From: Cutaneotrichosporon cavernicola
Taxonomy: Eukaryota; Basidiomycota; Tremellomycetes; Trichosporonales; Trichosporonaceae
DNA: 64,000 nucleotides
Direction: 5' to 3'
NCBI RefSeq assembly: GCF_030864355.1
Contig: NC_083393.1
Span: 1,116,001-1,180,000, forward strand
The notes under the pieces are model-generated. The model saw nothing but the letters and a program-made list of their open reading frames with translations. It did not search any database and was not told the DNA's origin. Positions 10,720 to 21,566 of this stretch are shown in pieces. How positions within the stretch are numbered: the stretch's first letter is position 1; each line of letters opens with the position of its first letter. A program made the position numbers and the translations under genes.

Positions 10720-12396
10720 TTACAGCTTGGCCTTGCTTCCGGCCACGCCCTTCCGCGCATCGCGATCGGCCTGTGCACGGTCGCGCAGCCGCCGGCGGAG
10801 GAGCTTGCCAGCTGCACTCTTAGGAATCTCGTCGATAACGAACACGCCGCCTCCGAGGCGCTTGTGTCTCGCGACGCGCGCAGCAACCCACTCCTGAATA
10901 TCACGGTCGAACGCCGCGGGGTCCAGGTTCTCCCTGTCGCGGACGGTGACATAAGCGGTAGGCAACTCGCTCGCCTGCGAAGCGTCGTACACGCCCACGA
11001 CGGCGGCGTCTGCGATACGCGGGTGCGTGAGGAGGAGCGCCTCGAGCTCGGCCGGCGGCACCTGGAAGCCCTTGTACTTGATGAGCTCCTTGACACGGTC
11101 CACTACGCGGAAGTATCCGTCTGGTGAGCGGACGACGACATCGCCGGTCTTGAAGTAGTCGCCCTCCATGGTGCCGGTAGTTGCGACTGGGTTGCGGTGG
11201 TATCCCTTCATGACCGAGGGTGAGCGGACCCAGAGCTCGCCTCGCTCGCCGTCGGGCACGTCTTGCCCGTCCGAGTCGACGATGCGCGCCTCAAAGGTGG
11301 GAAGGAGGCGGCCGATGGAGGCTGGCGGCGCGCGCTCTACCTCGTCGCGCGTCAGCGCGGTGATGAGCGGCGACGTCTCAGAGAGACCGTAACACTGCGT
11401 CACTTTGACGGAAGGCAGGCGCTTCTGGAAGGCGGCGATGAGGTCCGGTCCGAGGGGTGCAGCTGCCGAGCACACGCTGCGCAAGCACGTCAGGTCGTAC
11501 TTGTCGAGGTTGGGCGAGTTGTACAGCGTGATCACGATAGGAGGGACGATGAGGCCATGCTTGACGCGGTACTTTTCGATCGCGCGGAGCGCGTTCGTCT
11601 CCTCGAAGCGCGGGAGGACGACGGCCGCCGCGCCAACAGACAGTGGCTGGAAGAGCGAGTTCGTCGTGCCGTAGATATGACTGAATGGGAGGTAGGCGAT
11701 CATCTTGTCACCAGGCCCGAGGGGCTCGCACGCAATGTTGCACGCCTGCAACTGACTCGTGAGGTTCCAGTGAGTCGTCTCGACGCCCTTGGGCAACCCC
11801 GTCGTGCCAGAGGAGTAGCACATCCATGTCGTTGCGTCCGTCTGCGCGCCAGTGAACTTCTCAACCTTGGCCCGGCCCCTGTACAGCTCCGTGACGACCT
11901 TGTAGCGTGCAGGCACGGGTTTGTCCTGTTCAGTAGCGAGGAGCACGACATGCGTGTCGGGGAAGGCACGCTGCAGCAGCGGACGCGTGCGGTTGAACTT
12001 GTCTACGAGATCGGGGGCAATGAAGATGAGCTTGCTGCCCGAGTTGTTGAGCTGGTGTGCGAGCTCGCTCGGTTCGTACGCAAAGTTGGCAGGTGTCACC
12101 ACAATGCCGGCGGCGAGGCAACCGTACGCTGCGCGCACCCATTCCAACGAGTTCAAGCCCCAGATGCACGCCCTGTCGCCGCGCTTGAGCCCGATGGCGC
12201 GCAGCCCCGACGCAAGGCGGAGTGCCTCGTCTTCGAGCCCAGCGCGCGTGATTTGCCGCCCGTCAATCCCGTCGATGAACGCCGGCAGTGAGCTGTCGAA
12301 CACCGGCTCGGCGGGAAAGAGGTACTCAAAGAGGCCCAAGCGCGGAAGCGACGGTACTCGGTGTTCCGACGTGTAGATGACTGGCGCGGGCGACAT
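10720..12396 (-). CDS. Acyl-CoA synthetase / 4-coumarate-CoA ligase-like enzyme
   Basis: ATP-dependent CoA ligase of the ANL adenylating superfamily, 558 residues in one exon, which is the usual full length. The AMP-binding P-loop is CYSSGTTGLPKGVE; later motifs are YGLSETSPL, YFKTGDVV, YKGFQVPPAELE and the catalytic-lysine region PKSAAGKLLRR. The protein ends in Ala-Lys-Leu, a type 1 peroxisomal targeting signal, so I infer a peroxisomal enzyme acting on a fatty or aromatic acid. The substrate cannot be told from sequence. Start is the ATG at 12396 (MSPAPVIYTSEHR), chosen because the upstream in-frame sequence has no family similarity. Confidence 0.9.
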   Translation of the reverse strand: MSPAPVIYTSEHRVPSLPRLGLFEYLFPAEPVFDSSLPAFIDGIDGRQITRAGLEDEALRLASGLRAIGLKRGDRACIWGLNSLEWVRAAYGCLAAGIVVTPANFAYEPSELAHQLNNSGSKLIFIAPDLVDKFNRTRPLLQRAFPDTHVVLLATEQDKPVPARYKVVTELYRGRAKVEKFTGAQTDATTWMCYSSGTTGLPKGVETTHWNLTSQLQACNIACEPLGPGDKMIAYLPFSHIYGTTNSLFQPLSVGAAAVVLPRFEETNALRAIEKYRVKHGLIVPPIVITLYNSPNLDKYDLTCLRSVCSAAAPLGPDLIAAFQKRLPSVKVTQCYGLSETSPLITALTRDEVERAPPASIGRLLPTFEARIVDSDGQDVPDGERGELWVRSPSVMKGYHRNPVATTGTMEGDYFKTGDVVVRSPDGYFRVVDRVKELIKYKGFQVPPAELEALLLTHPRIADAAVVGVYDASQASELPTAYVTVRDRENLDPAAFDRDIQEWVAARVARHKRLGGGVFVIDEIPKSAAGKLLRRRLRDRAQADRDARKGVAGSKAKL

Positions 12397-13615
12397 GGCT
12401 TTTGGAAGAGAGACGGAGAGAGTGCAAGATGTCAAGAGTCAGAGCGAGGCGACTTTGTACATTGCCAAGCCATTGCGTGCGTTATCTCGTCGTCGGAGGA
12501 TCCTGGTCTGCTTCGGGTGTTCGGACTTGGCCGAAAGAGACTGATCGATGGCGTGCGACAAGGTGAGCGCTCGCAAAGGTGACTAAATGTGGGCAGCCAT
12601 TTGGGGGCCCCATGAGATCAGAAGTAGGCATAAGAGTCTTGCATATGCTTGCATCATGGTCGACGAGACAGACCTCGCACTGTCCACTGCCTGCCTCGAT
12701 CATCGATCATGAGACGAAAAATTGTGCTGTGGGCCCACCTCCCTGCAGCGCTTGTTACTCGCCTTGCCGGCGCGAGGAGGTGACAGGCAGCGATGCGGAA
12801 GCGAACACCGTCAACCCAGGCGAGGACAAAGTTGCCTTTGGGCTACGTCTCATCGTCACGGATGCCATTGTTTGGGTTGGACTGAGCGCTATTGCTTGGA
12901 TTGGATGTAGACATGGTGAGAGAGATGAGAAAATGGATGGAGAGGCGTTCGTGGGCATGTACGTGTACGTGACATTTTGATGTGTGTTCTGTTCCGCACG
13001 TTCCTTGCTGACCGTCGGCGCCGAATCAGCGTCAGCGCAGACAATGTGTTGGCGCCCTCAAGTTTTGGGAGCATGACTGAAGTATACGGGTACATGCTCA
13101 ACCAACATATTAGACGGAATCGGGAGACACGATAAAGATACTGTAGCATAAGTACAGAAGAAGGGCGATGGGGGTTTAGCTGGGGGAAGGGGAATGGTCC
13201 AATGAGTGACTTCCGAGTTGGTCATCGTTTGACACATTTACATTTCAGATATTGAACAGACGCTGGGTGGGTCAGCAAGATTTGGGAAGCCACACCAACT
13301 CGGTTCTTGGGCGGGATGGTTGACGGCTGTGGCTAGTCGAGTGCCATGTCATTGGATATTTATCACCAGCCCTAGGCAAACGAGAAACGACTGAACCACG
13401 ATGGTTGAGAAGCACACAGCAGAGCTAGGCCCTGGAAGGCGTCTGCGCGTAAGCTCGCAACATTTAGGTGAAGACGTACTGGAGGGCTGCAGAGAGTAAG
13501 AGAACTGAACGAGTAATGATCGATGAGAGGGTGAGGCTTGTGCTTCGGCAATGGCCACGCCGATTCCAATGGAACAGATTGGTCGCTTGCCTCAAGTGCG
13601 AGCTAGTTTACGAGG
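12397..13615. other. Intergenic region, no gene seen
   Basis: About 1.2 kb between the acyl-CoA synthetase start and the broken BTB-like locus. Short open frames on both strands have no recognisable domain, low length and no consistent splice structure. It should contain the acyl-CoA synthetase promoter, but I see no clear TATA element. Confidence 0.5.
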
Positions 13616-14061
13616 CTAGACCTCATCCACTTCAATGAAAGCGGTGTCCTTCGCGCCGACCTCTCCTTCTTTGTTTGTTCAGCTGCTCTGGATGCAACGT
13701 CGGCTCTCTCCTGACTTCCGCTTCCCACAGCATGGGGACACGACCTCGCTGTCTTCGAGCTCCGGATCGAGCAGCGTGACTACACGCACTTCCTGAGACT
13801 CGTTGACACGGTCTTTGAACACGTCGCTGCTAGTCAGACAATTAACCTGGCTGCTCGAATGTAGCGTTCATCGGGGCGGAAGCGGACGCCGTCAGGCGTG
13901 ATGAGCGCCAAGTCGCTGTCATCCCACGTCGGGAGGTCGCGGATATAGGGCCCAGTGTCGGTCTTGTTGATATCTTGGCGAGGGAAGAAACCTGATGAGG
14001 GTAGCGAGGAAGGTGGTTTGGGTGGAGGACAAAGTGATGGGAGGGAAGGGCTTGGTGACAC
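13616..14061 (-). pseudogene. Truncated BTB/POZ-like gene remnant
   Basis: Minus-strand relative of the intact BTB-like gene at 23.3 kb. The first segment reads LPTWDDSDLALITPDGVRFR, matching the VTWTSGDATLVSADGVRFK region of the intact copy. The next segment, after ERYIRAA, continues SDVFKDRVNESQ, aligning with YLFAASGVFRQAHAISSG. An intron occurs at the same position and phase in both, but here GT...AG would be only 20 nt (13846-13827). The frame then runs through DPELEDSEVV to a TGA at 13681-13679 and continues in the same frame to a stop at 13618-13616 (KDTAFIEVDEV). No ATG is seen in frame at the 5' end; where one would fit, the codon is AAG. I read it as a decayed copy, though a hidden upstream exon is possible. 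Confidence 0.55.
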
Positions 14062-14319
14062 CGCAGAGAGGCTCAGAGTGTGAATAAAAGTCAGAAAGTT
14101 GACGCAAGCCAGTCAAGGATGAAGGAGTAGGCTGATGGTGTGGAATGTATCAATGTAAAGCAGTCAAGGTTAGAGAAACGAATAAAGGTCAAGGTAGGTG
14201 AGCGTCGGAACATCTGTCGTCAGATCGTCAGAATTACTACGACAACACATTTGCACATTAACAGTTAACCCATACCCAAATCCAAACGACACCTCCACAT
14301 CTGCTTCTTGATACAAAAC

Positions 14320-15937
14320 CTAGTCCCAATCGCTGTCCGACTCGTCCTCCTCGTCCGAGTCTCCGAGGTCCTGCTTACGCTGCGCCAGGGCGGCGGCCAG
14401 CGACGAAGCGAGGCCGCCACCCTCCGGTGGCGAAGCGGCAGCAGCGACAGCCGCGCCGCCTGCGGCGCCGGCCACAGCGGCACCACCTGCAGCCATGGGA
14501 GAGATGTGCTTCTCCGAGTCGTCGACCTTCTTGAGCTTGTGCACGCCCTGACCTTGGATCGCGGCGAGGAGTGCGGACCGCCCACCTTCGGCCTTCGGAA
14601 GGGGTGGTGCGGCGGTCGCTGCCGCTGCAGGCGGGGGAGGTGGCGGTGGGGGCGGGCCGGAGCGGCCAGGAGGAGGAGGTGGAGGGGGAGGTGGGGCGAT
14701 GGGAGCGGTGCGTCCGGGAGGAGGGGGTGGGGGCGGAGGAGGAGCGGTGGGTGTGGAGCGCCCAGGAGGGGGTGGTGGTGGTGGTGGAGGAGGAGGAGGA
14801 GGAGGGGGAGGAGGGGGAGGAGCAGCGACGGGCGGGGCATGCCGCGCCGGAGGTGGTGGCGGGGGCGGCGGAGAGGGAGTGCGGACGGGAGCGGGGCGGG
14901 CGGGTGGGGCCCGAGGAGGAGGAGGAGGCGTTGGTGCTGACGGCTCGCTTGGTGGCGCACGGGGAGGAGGAGCAGCAGGCGCTGGCTTGCGTCGAGACGT
15001 TGGAGGAGGGGGCGGTCCTCTCTTCGGCTTGGGCTGTTCGGGGATGGGTTGAGCGGCCGTCATCGCCAGCGCCTGGAAGTTAGCTCACGGCGAAACTCTC
15101 AAATGAAGCGCAGCTTGCCACTCACATTGTCGATACCACCCTGGCTCTCAACGAAGTCTTTGATGAAGTTCTCGTTGTTTTTGATGTCGGCCTCAGAAAC
15201 ACCGCGCATCGTGAGCTGCTCAAGTAGAATCTGCCAGCTTGGGTCAACACCCGAGGACGTGAATCCCTTCTCAGAGTCGAAGCCCATGTGCGCAACATGC
15301 TTGAACGACCCGTCCTTTGGACCGGAGATGATACTTTTGTCGAGGCGGCCCTTGATGCGCTGCGCGAACGACTTCTTCTCGCTGCCGCCGCCGCTGCCTT
15401 CGTCTCTGCGGTTGACCTTGTGGGCGTACTTGGCCCGGTTCGCGACCTTTTTGTAGAACTCGTGGGCCTCTGGCTCCGAAGGGAAGACGAAAGCGATCAT
15501 GGCGTCCTGTGCGTCAGCGCGAGCCTCAGTTTGAGGAATACCCCAGACGCCCAGGTGTGAAAGAACGGCTTGTCGGCGTTGTACTCGATCTCGTTGGGCA
15601 ACTCGTGTTCCCAGACGACACCGCGGCCCGACTGTTGTTAGGTGCAGGGTTCCGGGTTGCAGGTTCCAGGGTGCATGCTCACGGAGAGGTCGACGATACG
15701 GAACCACAGTCCACCCTTGGCCTTGTCGGCGACGAACGCTAGCGCACCTGTTGCCCCGCCATAGTTCCATCTGGTGTTAGCGTGGCGACTAGAGCGTTCT
15801 CACGTCGACGAGTCGGGCTTTGCATAGTATACTCGGGCGACAGCAGCGGTGATGATCTTGTTGGAGGAGCTGGAGGTGGGTATAGCCTTTTTGACCTTTG
15901 CCTTATCCTCTGCGGAGAGGAGGCCTGAAGGGGCCAT
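14320..15937 (-). CDS. WSP1: WASP homologue, Arp2/3 activator
   Basis: Wiskott-Aldrich syndrome protein family member that activates the Arp2/3 complex to nucleate branched actin at endocytic sites. Domain order is complete. An N-terminal WH1/EVH1 domain runs from about residue 20 (ITAAVARVYYAKPDSS, WNYGGATGALAFV, FFHTW). A CRIB/GTPase-binding region follows (FKHVAHMGFDSEKGF), then a long polyproline tract, a WH2 motif (GRSALLAAIQGQGVHKLKKV) and a C-terminal central-acidic segment ending DESDSDWD, with the conserved penultimate Trp that docks Arp2/3. Exon 1 is 15937-15804; its intron (15803-15771) is 33 nt. Further introns follow DLS, TWASG and GGIDN. Budding yeast Las17 lacks the CRIB; its presence here fits the basidiomycete form regulated by a Rho-family GTPase. 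Confidence 0.93.
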
Positions 15938-16212
15938 GGTTGATGTTGATGATGGGTGTGAGGAAGAGTGAGAGTTAGAGTGTTTGTGGAATGGTTGTTG
16001 GGATGAATGATGATGTCGACACAGCATCATCTCATTCTCACCTTTGGCGGAATTGGCGTATAACCTGACTGTGTGACTGCGCGCCAGGGGCCAGGGCCCA
16101 GGTGGGTAACCAGATGTGACGATGGTTAAAGGAGGGGATACTATAAAATTAGTATAGTATAGATTAGGATTCAGGGCTAATGTCTGTCTTGTGAATGACG
16201 TCGAACTATGAG

Positions 16213-16238
16213 TATGATTATGATTATGATTATGATTA
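16213..16238. repeat. TATGAT hexamer repeat
   Basis: About four tandem TATGAT units in the 408-bp divergent region between the WASP and ALG1 starts. The rest of that region shows no gene. Confidence 0.85.
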
Positions 16239-16345
16239 CAGGTAACACGGTCAAGCGGTCGAGTGGCCGGCCACCTCTATTCACTCGACTCTTTATCATT
16301 CTTCATCCAAACTTCATCTTCCTCAACCACTCCTTCTCAAACACA

Positions 16346-18020
16346 ATGGCTTACTTGGAAAATGGCCTCTGCTCAAACTCATGGCTCGTACTCGCCGTCT
16401 TTGGAGGCCTCGCCTCCATCCCACTAGGCTGCATGGCCCTTTACGCTCGCCAAGTCGAAAAGAGGCCTTGGAAACACAAGACAGCCACCGTCCTTGTCCT
16501 TGGCGATATCGGCCGCTCCCCACGAATGATGTACCACGCAGAGAGCTTAGCCAAGGCCGGCTGGGACACGTACATGGTCGGCTATGGCGGTGAGTGTCTT
16601 CGCCAGCTAGACTGACCCCAGACACGGCTCCAATTCCATCGCTCTTAGAGACACCACGCGTCCACTTCCTCCATCTCTGGAACCCGCCCAAGCTGGTCAT
16701 GAAGCTCCCTTGGATCGTCCGGGCGCCTATCCGGATCCTCTACCAGATCGTATCGGTCGTGTACCTCTGCGTCTTTGCGATCCCTTGCAATACCCAGATC
16801 TTCCTCGTGCAGGTACGTGCGCCCAGATTCTTAGCTCACCCAGAACCCTCCGGCCATCCCCACACTTCTCCTCTCCCAAATCATCTCCGAGACTACCCGG
16901 TCCAAGCTCATCATTGACTGGCACAACACGGGATATTCTATCCTCGCACTGCGTCTCGGATCAGACTCCCGCATCGTCAAATGGGCCAAGGCGTAGGTTC
17001 CGTGGGTGCCCGGCTAAATCACAGCTTCGAGCGCAAGTTTGGCAAGCGCGCGTACTGCCATCTCTTCGTCACTCGCGCCCTGGAGGAGTATCTTACGCGG
17101 GAATGGCATCTCGAGGGGCGCACGGCGGTTCTCCACGACCGCCCGCCATCCCAGTTCCGTCGCACCGAGATGATCACGCAGCTGAATGTGAGCTCAAATC
17201 GAGGCACGGCCAACTGACCGAAGCTCTTCCGCCGCATCGCTCCCACCATCACACCACCGGCGCCCGAGTGGCTCCACAGCCCCAACATCCGAAACACGTC
17301 GTTCACGGAGCTCACGCCCTCAGGCGTCAAGCTGCGTGAGGACAGGCCAGTGTTTATGGTTTCGTCGACGTCATGGACAGCGGATGAGGACTTTGGGCTC
17401 CTCCTCGAGGCGCTCGACATGTACCAAACGCGCAAGTCGTCACCAGAGGGAAAGAGCCTGCCTCGGGTGATGTTGATCATCACTGGGCGAGGTCCGCTGC
17501 GGAAACCCTTCGTGAAGCAGGTGGCGGAGAGAGAAAACTCAGGCAAGTGGCCTGACGTTGTCGTGCGCTGCATGTTCGTCAGCGCGCGTGACTACCCGCT
17601 GTTATTGGGTTGCGGGGACCTGGGCATCTCGATGCACCAGTCGTCGTCTGGGCGGGATCTGCCAATGAAGGTCGTCGACATGTTTGGGTGTGGCGTGCCG
17701 GTTCTTGCACGCGGTTTCGCGTGCGTTGATGAGCTGGTCAAGGACGGCATCAATGGGCGGATATTCAACACGAGCACCGAGCTCGCGGACCAGCTCATTG
17801 TGCGTCTTGATATGACATCAGCTGACTACAGGATACACTCGACGGCTTCCCACATGCACCCAAGCTCGAGGCCTTGGACCAGTACTTTACCCAAAGAGCT
17901 GGTGTCTCCACGCCCATGCGCCGGGTTACCCGGCCCGGCGTCGAGGAGGAGTGGTCGACTTGGGACGAGAACTGGGACGCAGTTATGCGCCGCGGCGTCC
18001 TTGACTTTAAGCGTTGGTAA
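16346..18020 (+). CDS. ALG1: Beta-1,4-mannosyltransferase Alg1
   Basis: Chitobiosyldiphosphodolichol beta-mannosyltransferase (GT33), which adds the first mannose to the dolichol-linked N-glycan precursor on the cytosolic face of the ER. An N-terminal membrane helix ([20 protein letters not shown]) is followed by [17 protein letters not shown], the N-terminal signature of the family, then [34 protein letters not shown] and the nucleotide-sugar-binding region [20 protein letters not shown] with [12 protein letters not shown]. Six or so short introns join cleanly, for example after MVGYG, where GTGAGT...CCCCAG restores DTAPIPSL. The stop is at 18018-18020 after LDFKRW. It is divergent from WASP and convergent with the PYM gene. 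Confidence 0.93.
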
Positions 18021-18215
18021 GGTGCGACATAGAGACATCGTGTAGGCATACATTGGATGCAGCATTTGCATAGCTATCAACAACAGCGGGGCTTAAGGGC
18101 GATGTAAAACTGCGAACAACACATTAGCGGCCCATGGGCCCATGGGCCGCGGCGATCGGGAGATGAGAGGCATGTGCGTAGGAGGCTCGCGCGATACTAG
18201 GAGACTCGGACATGA

Positions 18216-19263
18216 TTACTTGGACTCGCCCGGCGTGCTTGGGGTCGCGCGCCGTGGGCGATCGGGAGAAGCGTTCTGCATGAGGAGGCTGCGCACCCTG
18301 TCGGCAAGCGGGCCACCGGTTCCTTCCCGCATGCGCACAGGCTGGCGAACGCGCGGCTCAGTAGCGCTCGGCTGCCGCCTTGGAGGCTCAGCAGCGTTAC
18401 GGCGCCAGCTGCTCTCCCGATCAGCGACGGACATGGAAGCTGCCTGGCGGCGCGGGGGCCGGGCAGGCGTCGGCTCGAGCGGCGGCGGGTGCGCGAGACC
18501 GCACGGCCCAATACGGCCCCCCTGGATCGGGTGTGGCTTCTGCGGCTTTCTGTTAGGGCTCTGCATCGCAAAGATGGATGATGCCTGTCGCCTAGGATTG
18601 GGTGCACGCGCAGGAACAGGCGCACTCATTCTCGCGTTAGGGTCCGCAGGGGCGGGCACGGTAGACGCAGCCGGAACAGGCTTCCACGCGGACGTCGTTG
18701 CAGCGGCCGGGACGGGCTTCCACGCCGATGCGTTCGCAGAGAGCGGCTTGCTGGGAGATGTGGAGAGCTCCTTCTTCGGGGACGAGGCGAGAGGGGGAAA
18801 TGCCTCGGGCTGGTCCTTGACACTCAGCGCCTCTATTGCTCTGCGTGTCGCCTCAGCGTCGTCCTCGCTGTCCTCGCTGTCCCAGTTCCTTCCCGAGCGC
18901 AGCTCTGCGCGCTTCGTATGACGCTTCTCGTTCTTGACCGCGGCCTTGCTCTTGCTCGCCGGGTCAGCCTTGAAGGGGTTCTCCTTGGCTCCCCTGGCGC
19001 CAGCGCGCCCATTGGCACCGGGGACAAAGGTGCCGCGCGCATCCGCTTCCATCTGTCGCCGACCGCGGAACGCCCCAACGTCCTCCTGCGGGACGTAGCC
19101 GTCACGGATCTTCTGCTCCTTGCGCACGCTGGATTAGCCTGGTTGTGAGGATGGCTTACGATCCGTCCTTGCGACGTGAAGCGGGAATGACCCGCTCCAG
19201 TGTTCGCGGGTCGACGATGATGCCCGAGGCCGACTTTTCGGGGTTGAGAGGCGGGAGGGACAT
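18216..19263 (-). CDS. PYM1: PYM, partner of Y14 and Mago (exon-junction-complex disassembly)
   Basis: Ribosome-associated factor that removes the Mago-Y14 core of exon junction complexes from translated mRNA. The N-terminal Mago-binding region is clear: SGIIVDPRTLERVIPASRR, then VRKEQKIRDGYVPQEDV. The rest is low-complexity Ala/Pro/Arg-rich sequence with a short repeat of SAWKPVPAA. Start is the ATG at 19263. A 31-nt intron (19159-19129) splits the Mago-binding motif after KDG; splicing creates the Ser codon. The presence of PYM implies that this fungus, unlike budding yeast, keeps an exon junction complex, in line with its many introns. Confidence 0.85.
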
Positions 19264-19539
19264 TGTGGATGACGATTGGATGATGGACGAGTGTTAACAG
19301 AAGACTCTTGACTACTGACAGGTTTATCGCTTCTAGGCTAGATAACAGTCCACATGTGGTGAAGGGAACACACGTGATCATTAGACATTTCATTAGCGGA
19401 ATCAAACCGATTCTAATACCGACCCCGCACTCCGTCATTTGCCACCTCGAGTGGAATTTTGAGGTTTGTTGGTCTCCGTCCTCAGTTATTGGCTTGTCAC
19501 CATCCACCCCTCACCCCTCACCCCTCAACGCGCGCGCGC

Positions 19540-21369
19540 ATGGACGGCGCCAACTCGAATAGCAAGGAGGCTGTGCGCCTCTGCGAGCACATTGTCCGCG
19601 GCGCCTTTGGTGATGTTGTTTGTGTGAGTACCCTGCCTCCCGGACACGCTAATTCCAGCGCGTAGCCTCGACGTTGCTCAACCGTGGTCGGTCGAATGCG
19701 GAGACGATTGCCCGCCTCGCCGCTCTTCCTCGCCCAACCGCAAATGCTTCTCTCTTGATACTCATCCAGCACAGTTTGGTTGGGTCCACGGGTGGGAGCC
19801 GGCGCAGCGTGCCCGAGGAGGAGCAGTATGAGTTCGACACGGCCGAGTGTTTGTTGCGTCTGCGGTGGGGACGCATTCTCGCGCTCACCGAGTCGAACTT
19901 TGGCGAAGATGTAAGTGGTCATGCTGAGCCAGCTGATATTCAGGCCCTGATGGTCGTGCGCCAGTTGCTTGTCTACGGCAAGATGTCGTTCGTGCAGGTC
20001 GTGCACGCGTGCGGAGCGGATGCGGACAAGAAGCGTGAGTTAAATGTAGGTAGACCTCAACTGACCCCAGGTGCATTGGTGCTCAGGAAGATTGTGGTGC
20101 AACTACTGCGACGAGGCTACCTGGAACCGTCGTCTGCCGAGCTCCTAATCCTGCGATCAGATCAGATCGACAGGAGGTACCGCGTGAGTCGCACTTGCTT
20201 GACGTCGCTCACTACAGGCCAAATGGCTCGACAAGTCCGCGGCAACAGGGACGAAGCTACATACGGCAGGTGCGCTCGCCGAGATGAGGCAACAGGCCTC
20301 TTCGGAGATCGACGACGAGCGCAAGGGGTACAGGGACCCCGCGAAGGCTCTCAAGGAGGTGAAAGGCAAAAAGAAGGAGCGCGAACGTAACCAGCCCGAG
20401 GACGACATGTGGGACGTGATCGAGGATGTGCCACTCCGCGTCAACTATGACAAGTACAACGTCCTCATCCGCAACGAGATGCTCATCAAGGCGGCAGCCG
20501 ACCGGTGGAATGAGGCGGCGGGCGAGGTGCTGCGTGCGGCCCTCGTGGCGTCGTTGGACGAGCAGCACTTGACAAAGGAGATTCGCACGGAGAAGGCGGT
20601 CGGCGTCAATAACATTGTCTCGAACTTGCCCACGTCCAAGCACAAGCTTCTGATGGCTGGCATGGCCGGCAGTGGGTCCAAGAACATTCCCGATATTGTG
20701 CGGCTATACCTCTCTGTCATGAGCGGCGATGACCTTGCGTCTGACAACACGTCGACGCGTTACCTCTCACACAGCGACCACTCGAACCCGTCGTACTGGG
20801 TTGAAGTCGAGGCGATCTGCACGTCCCTAAAAGCGAGCTTGTTGACTGAGCTGGTGCGGGAACGCATCGACGACAAGGCCGCTCGTGTGCTCGCTGTCGT
20901 GGCGCGCGCGCACTACGCGAGTGAAACGATGGTGCGCGACTGTGCGATGATTCCTTTGCGTGAAGCGCGTCACATCCTCTCGGAGCTGCAGAAGCTGTCC
21001 CTCATCGACATCCAGGAGGTGCCAAAGACCGCGGCCAAGGGCCGTAGCCAGTTCCCCGGCGCCGACTTCCATCTATGGGGTATCGACCTGCGCAAGGCGT
21101 ACGGTTTCCTTCTGTCAGGGGTATACAAGACGAGTGCGAACATTGTGCAGCGCCGGCAGAAGGAGTGGGAGAAGCGTGCTGCTCTTTTGGCCAAGATCGA
21201 CCGGCCAGACGTCCGGGGGATGGACCCCCACCTGTACCTCAGCGCCAAGGACCAGGCCGACTACGCCGACCTCCAGAACGCTCTCACGATGCTTTCGCTT
21301 GCTGAGGCACGGACAGACCATGTGGTGATGATGCTGCGTGACCTCCCTGGCGGTATTCCGACGAGGTAA
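19540..21369 (+). CDS. RPC82: RNA polymerase III subunit RPC3/Rpc82
   Basis: Specific subunit of RNA polymerase III belonging to the RPC82-RPC34-RPC31 initiation subcomplex, made of winged-helix domains. Supporting segments are KEAVRLCEHIVRGAFGDV at the N-terminus, ALMVVRQLLVYGKMSF, VLRKIVVQLLRRGYLEP, LRVNYDKYNVLIRNEML and the C-terminal helices ending LRDLPGGIPTR. Start is the ATG at 19540. Four short introns occur in the first 700 nt, after GDVVC, SNFGED, ADKK and DRRYR; the last exon is about 1.1 kb and open. RPB3 follows about 200 bp downstream on the same strand, so two RNA polymerase subunit genes are adjacent. Confidence 0.9.
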
Positions 21370-21566
21370 CAGCAGCGTAGCAGGTAGCATTAAGATGGCG
21401 ATGCATGAGTTAGTTGTACACTTAGGACGCAGTGCTCGAGCCAAACAAAACATTATTTGAGCCAAACTTCGGGGCCCAAAGCCACGTGATTCAAAATCAG
21501 GCACATTCATTGACAAAGAACTAACTCGACGTTGACGACTTCAACATTACCCACCACCCATCCATC

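Noticed and set aside
11263..12291. 342-codon plus-strand frame opposite the acyl-CoA synthetase
   Set aside because: Arg-rich shadow of a single-exon gene whose own frame carries every family motif.
14308..15083. Gly/Glu/Trp-rich plus-strand frames over the WASP polyproline region
   Set aside because: They are the complement of proline codons and vanish outside the repeat.
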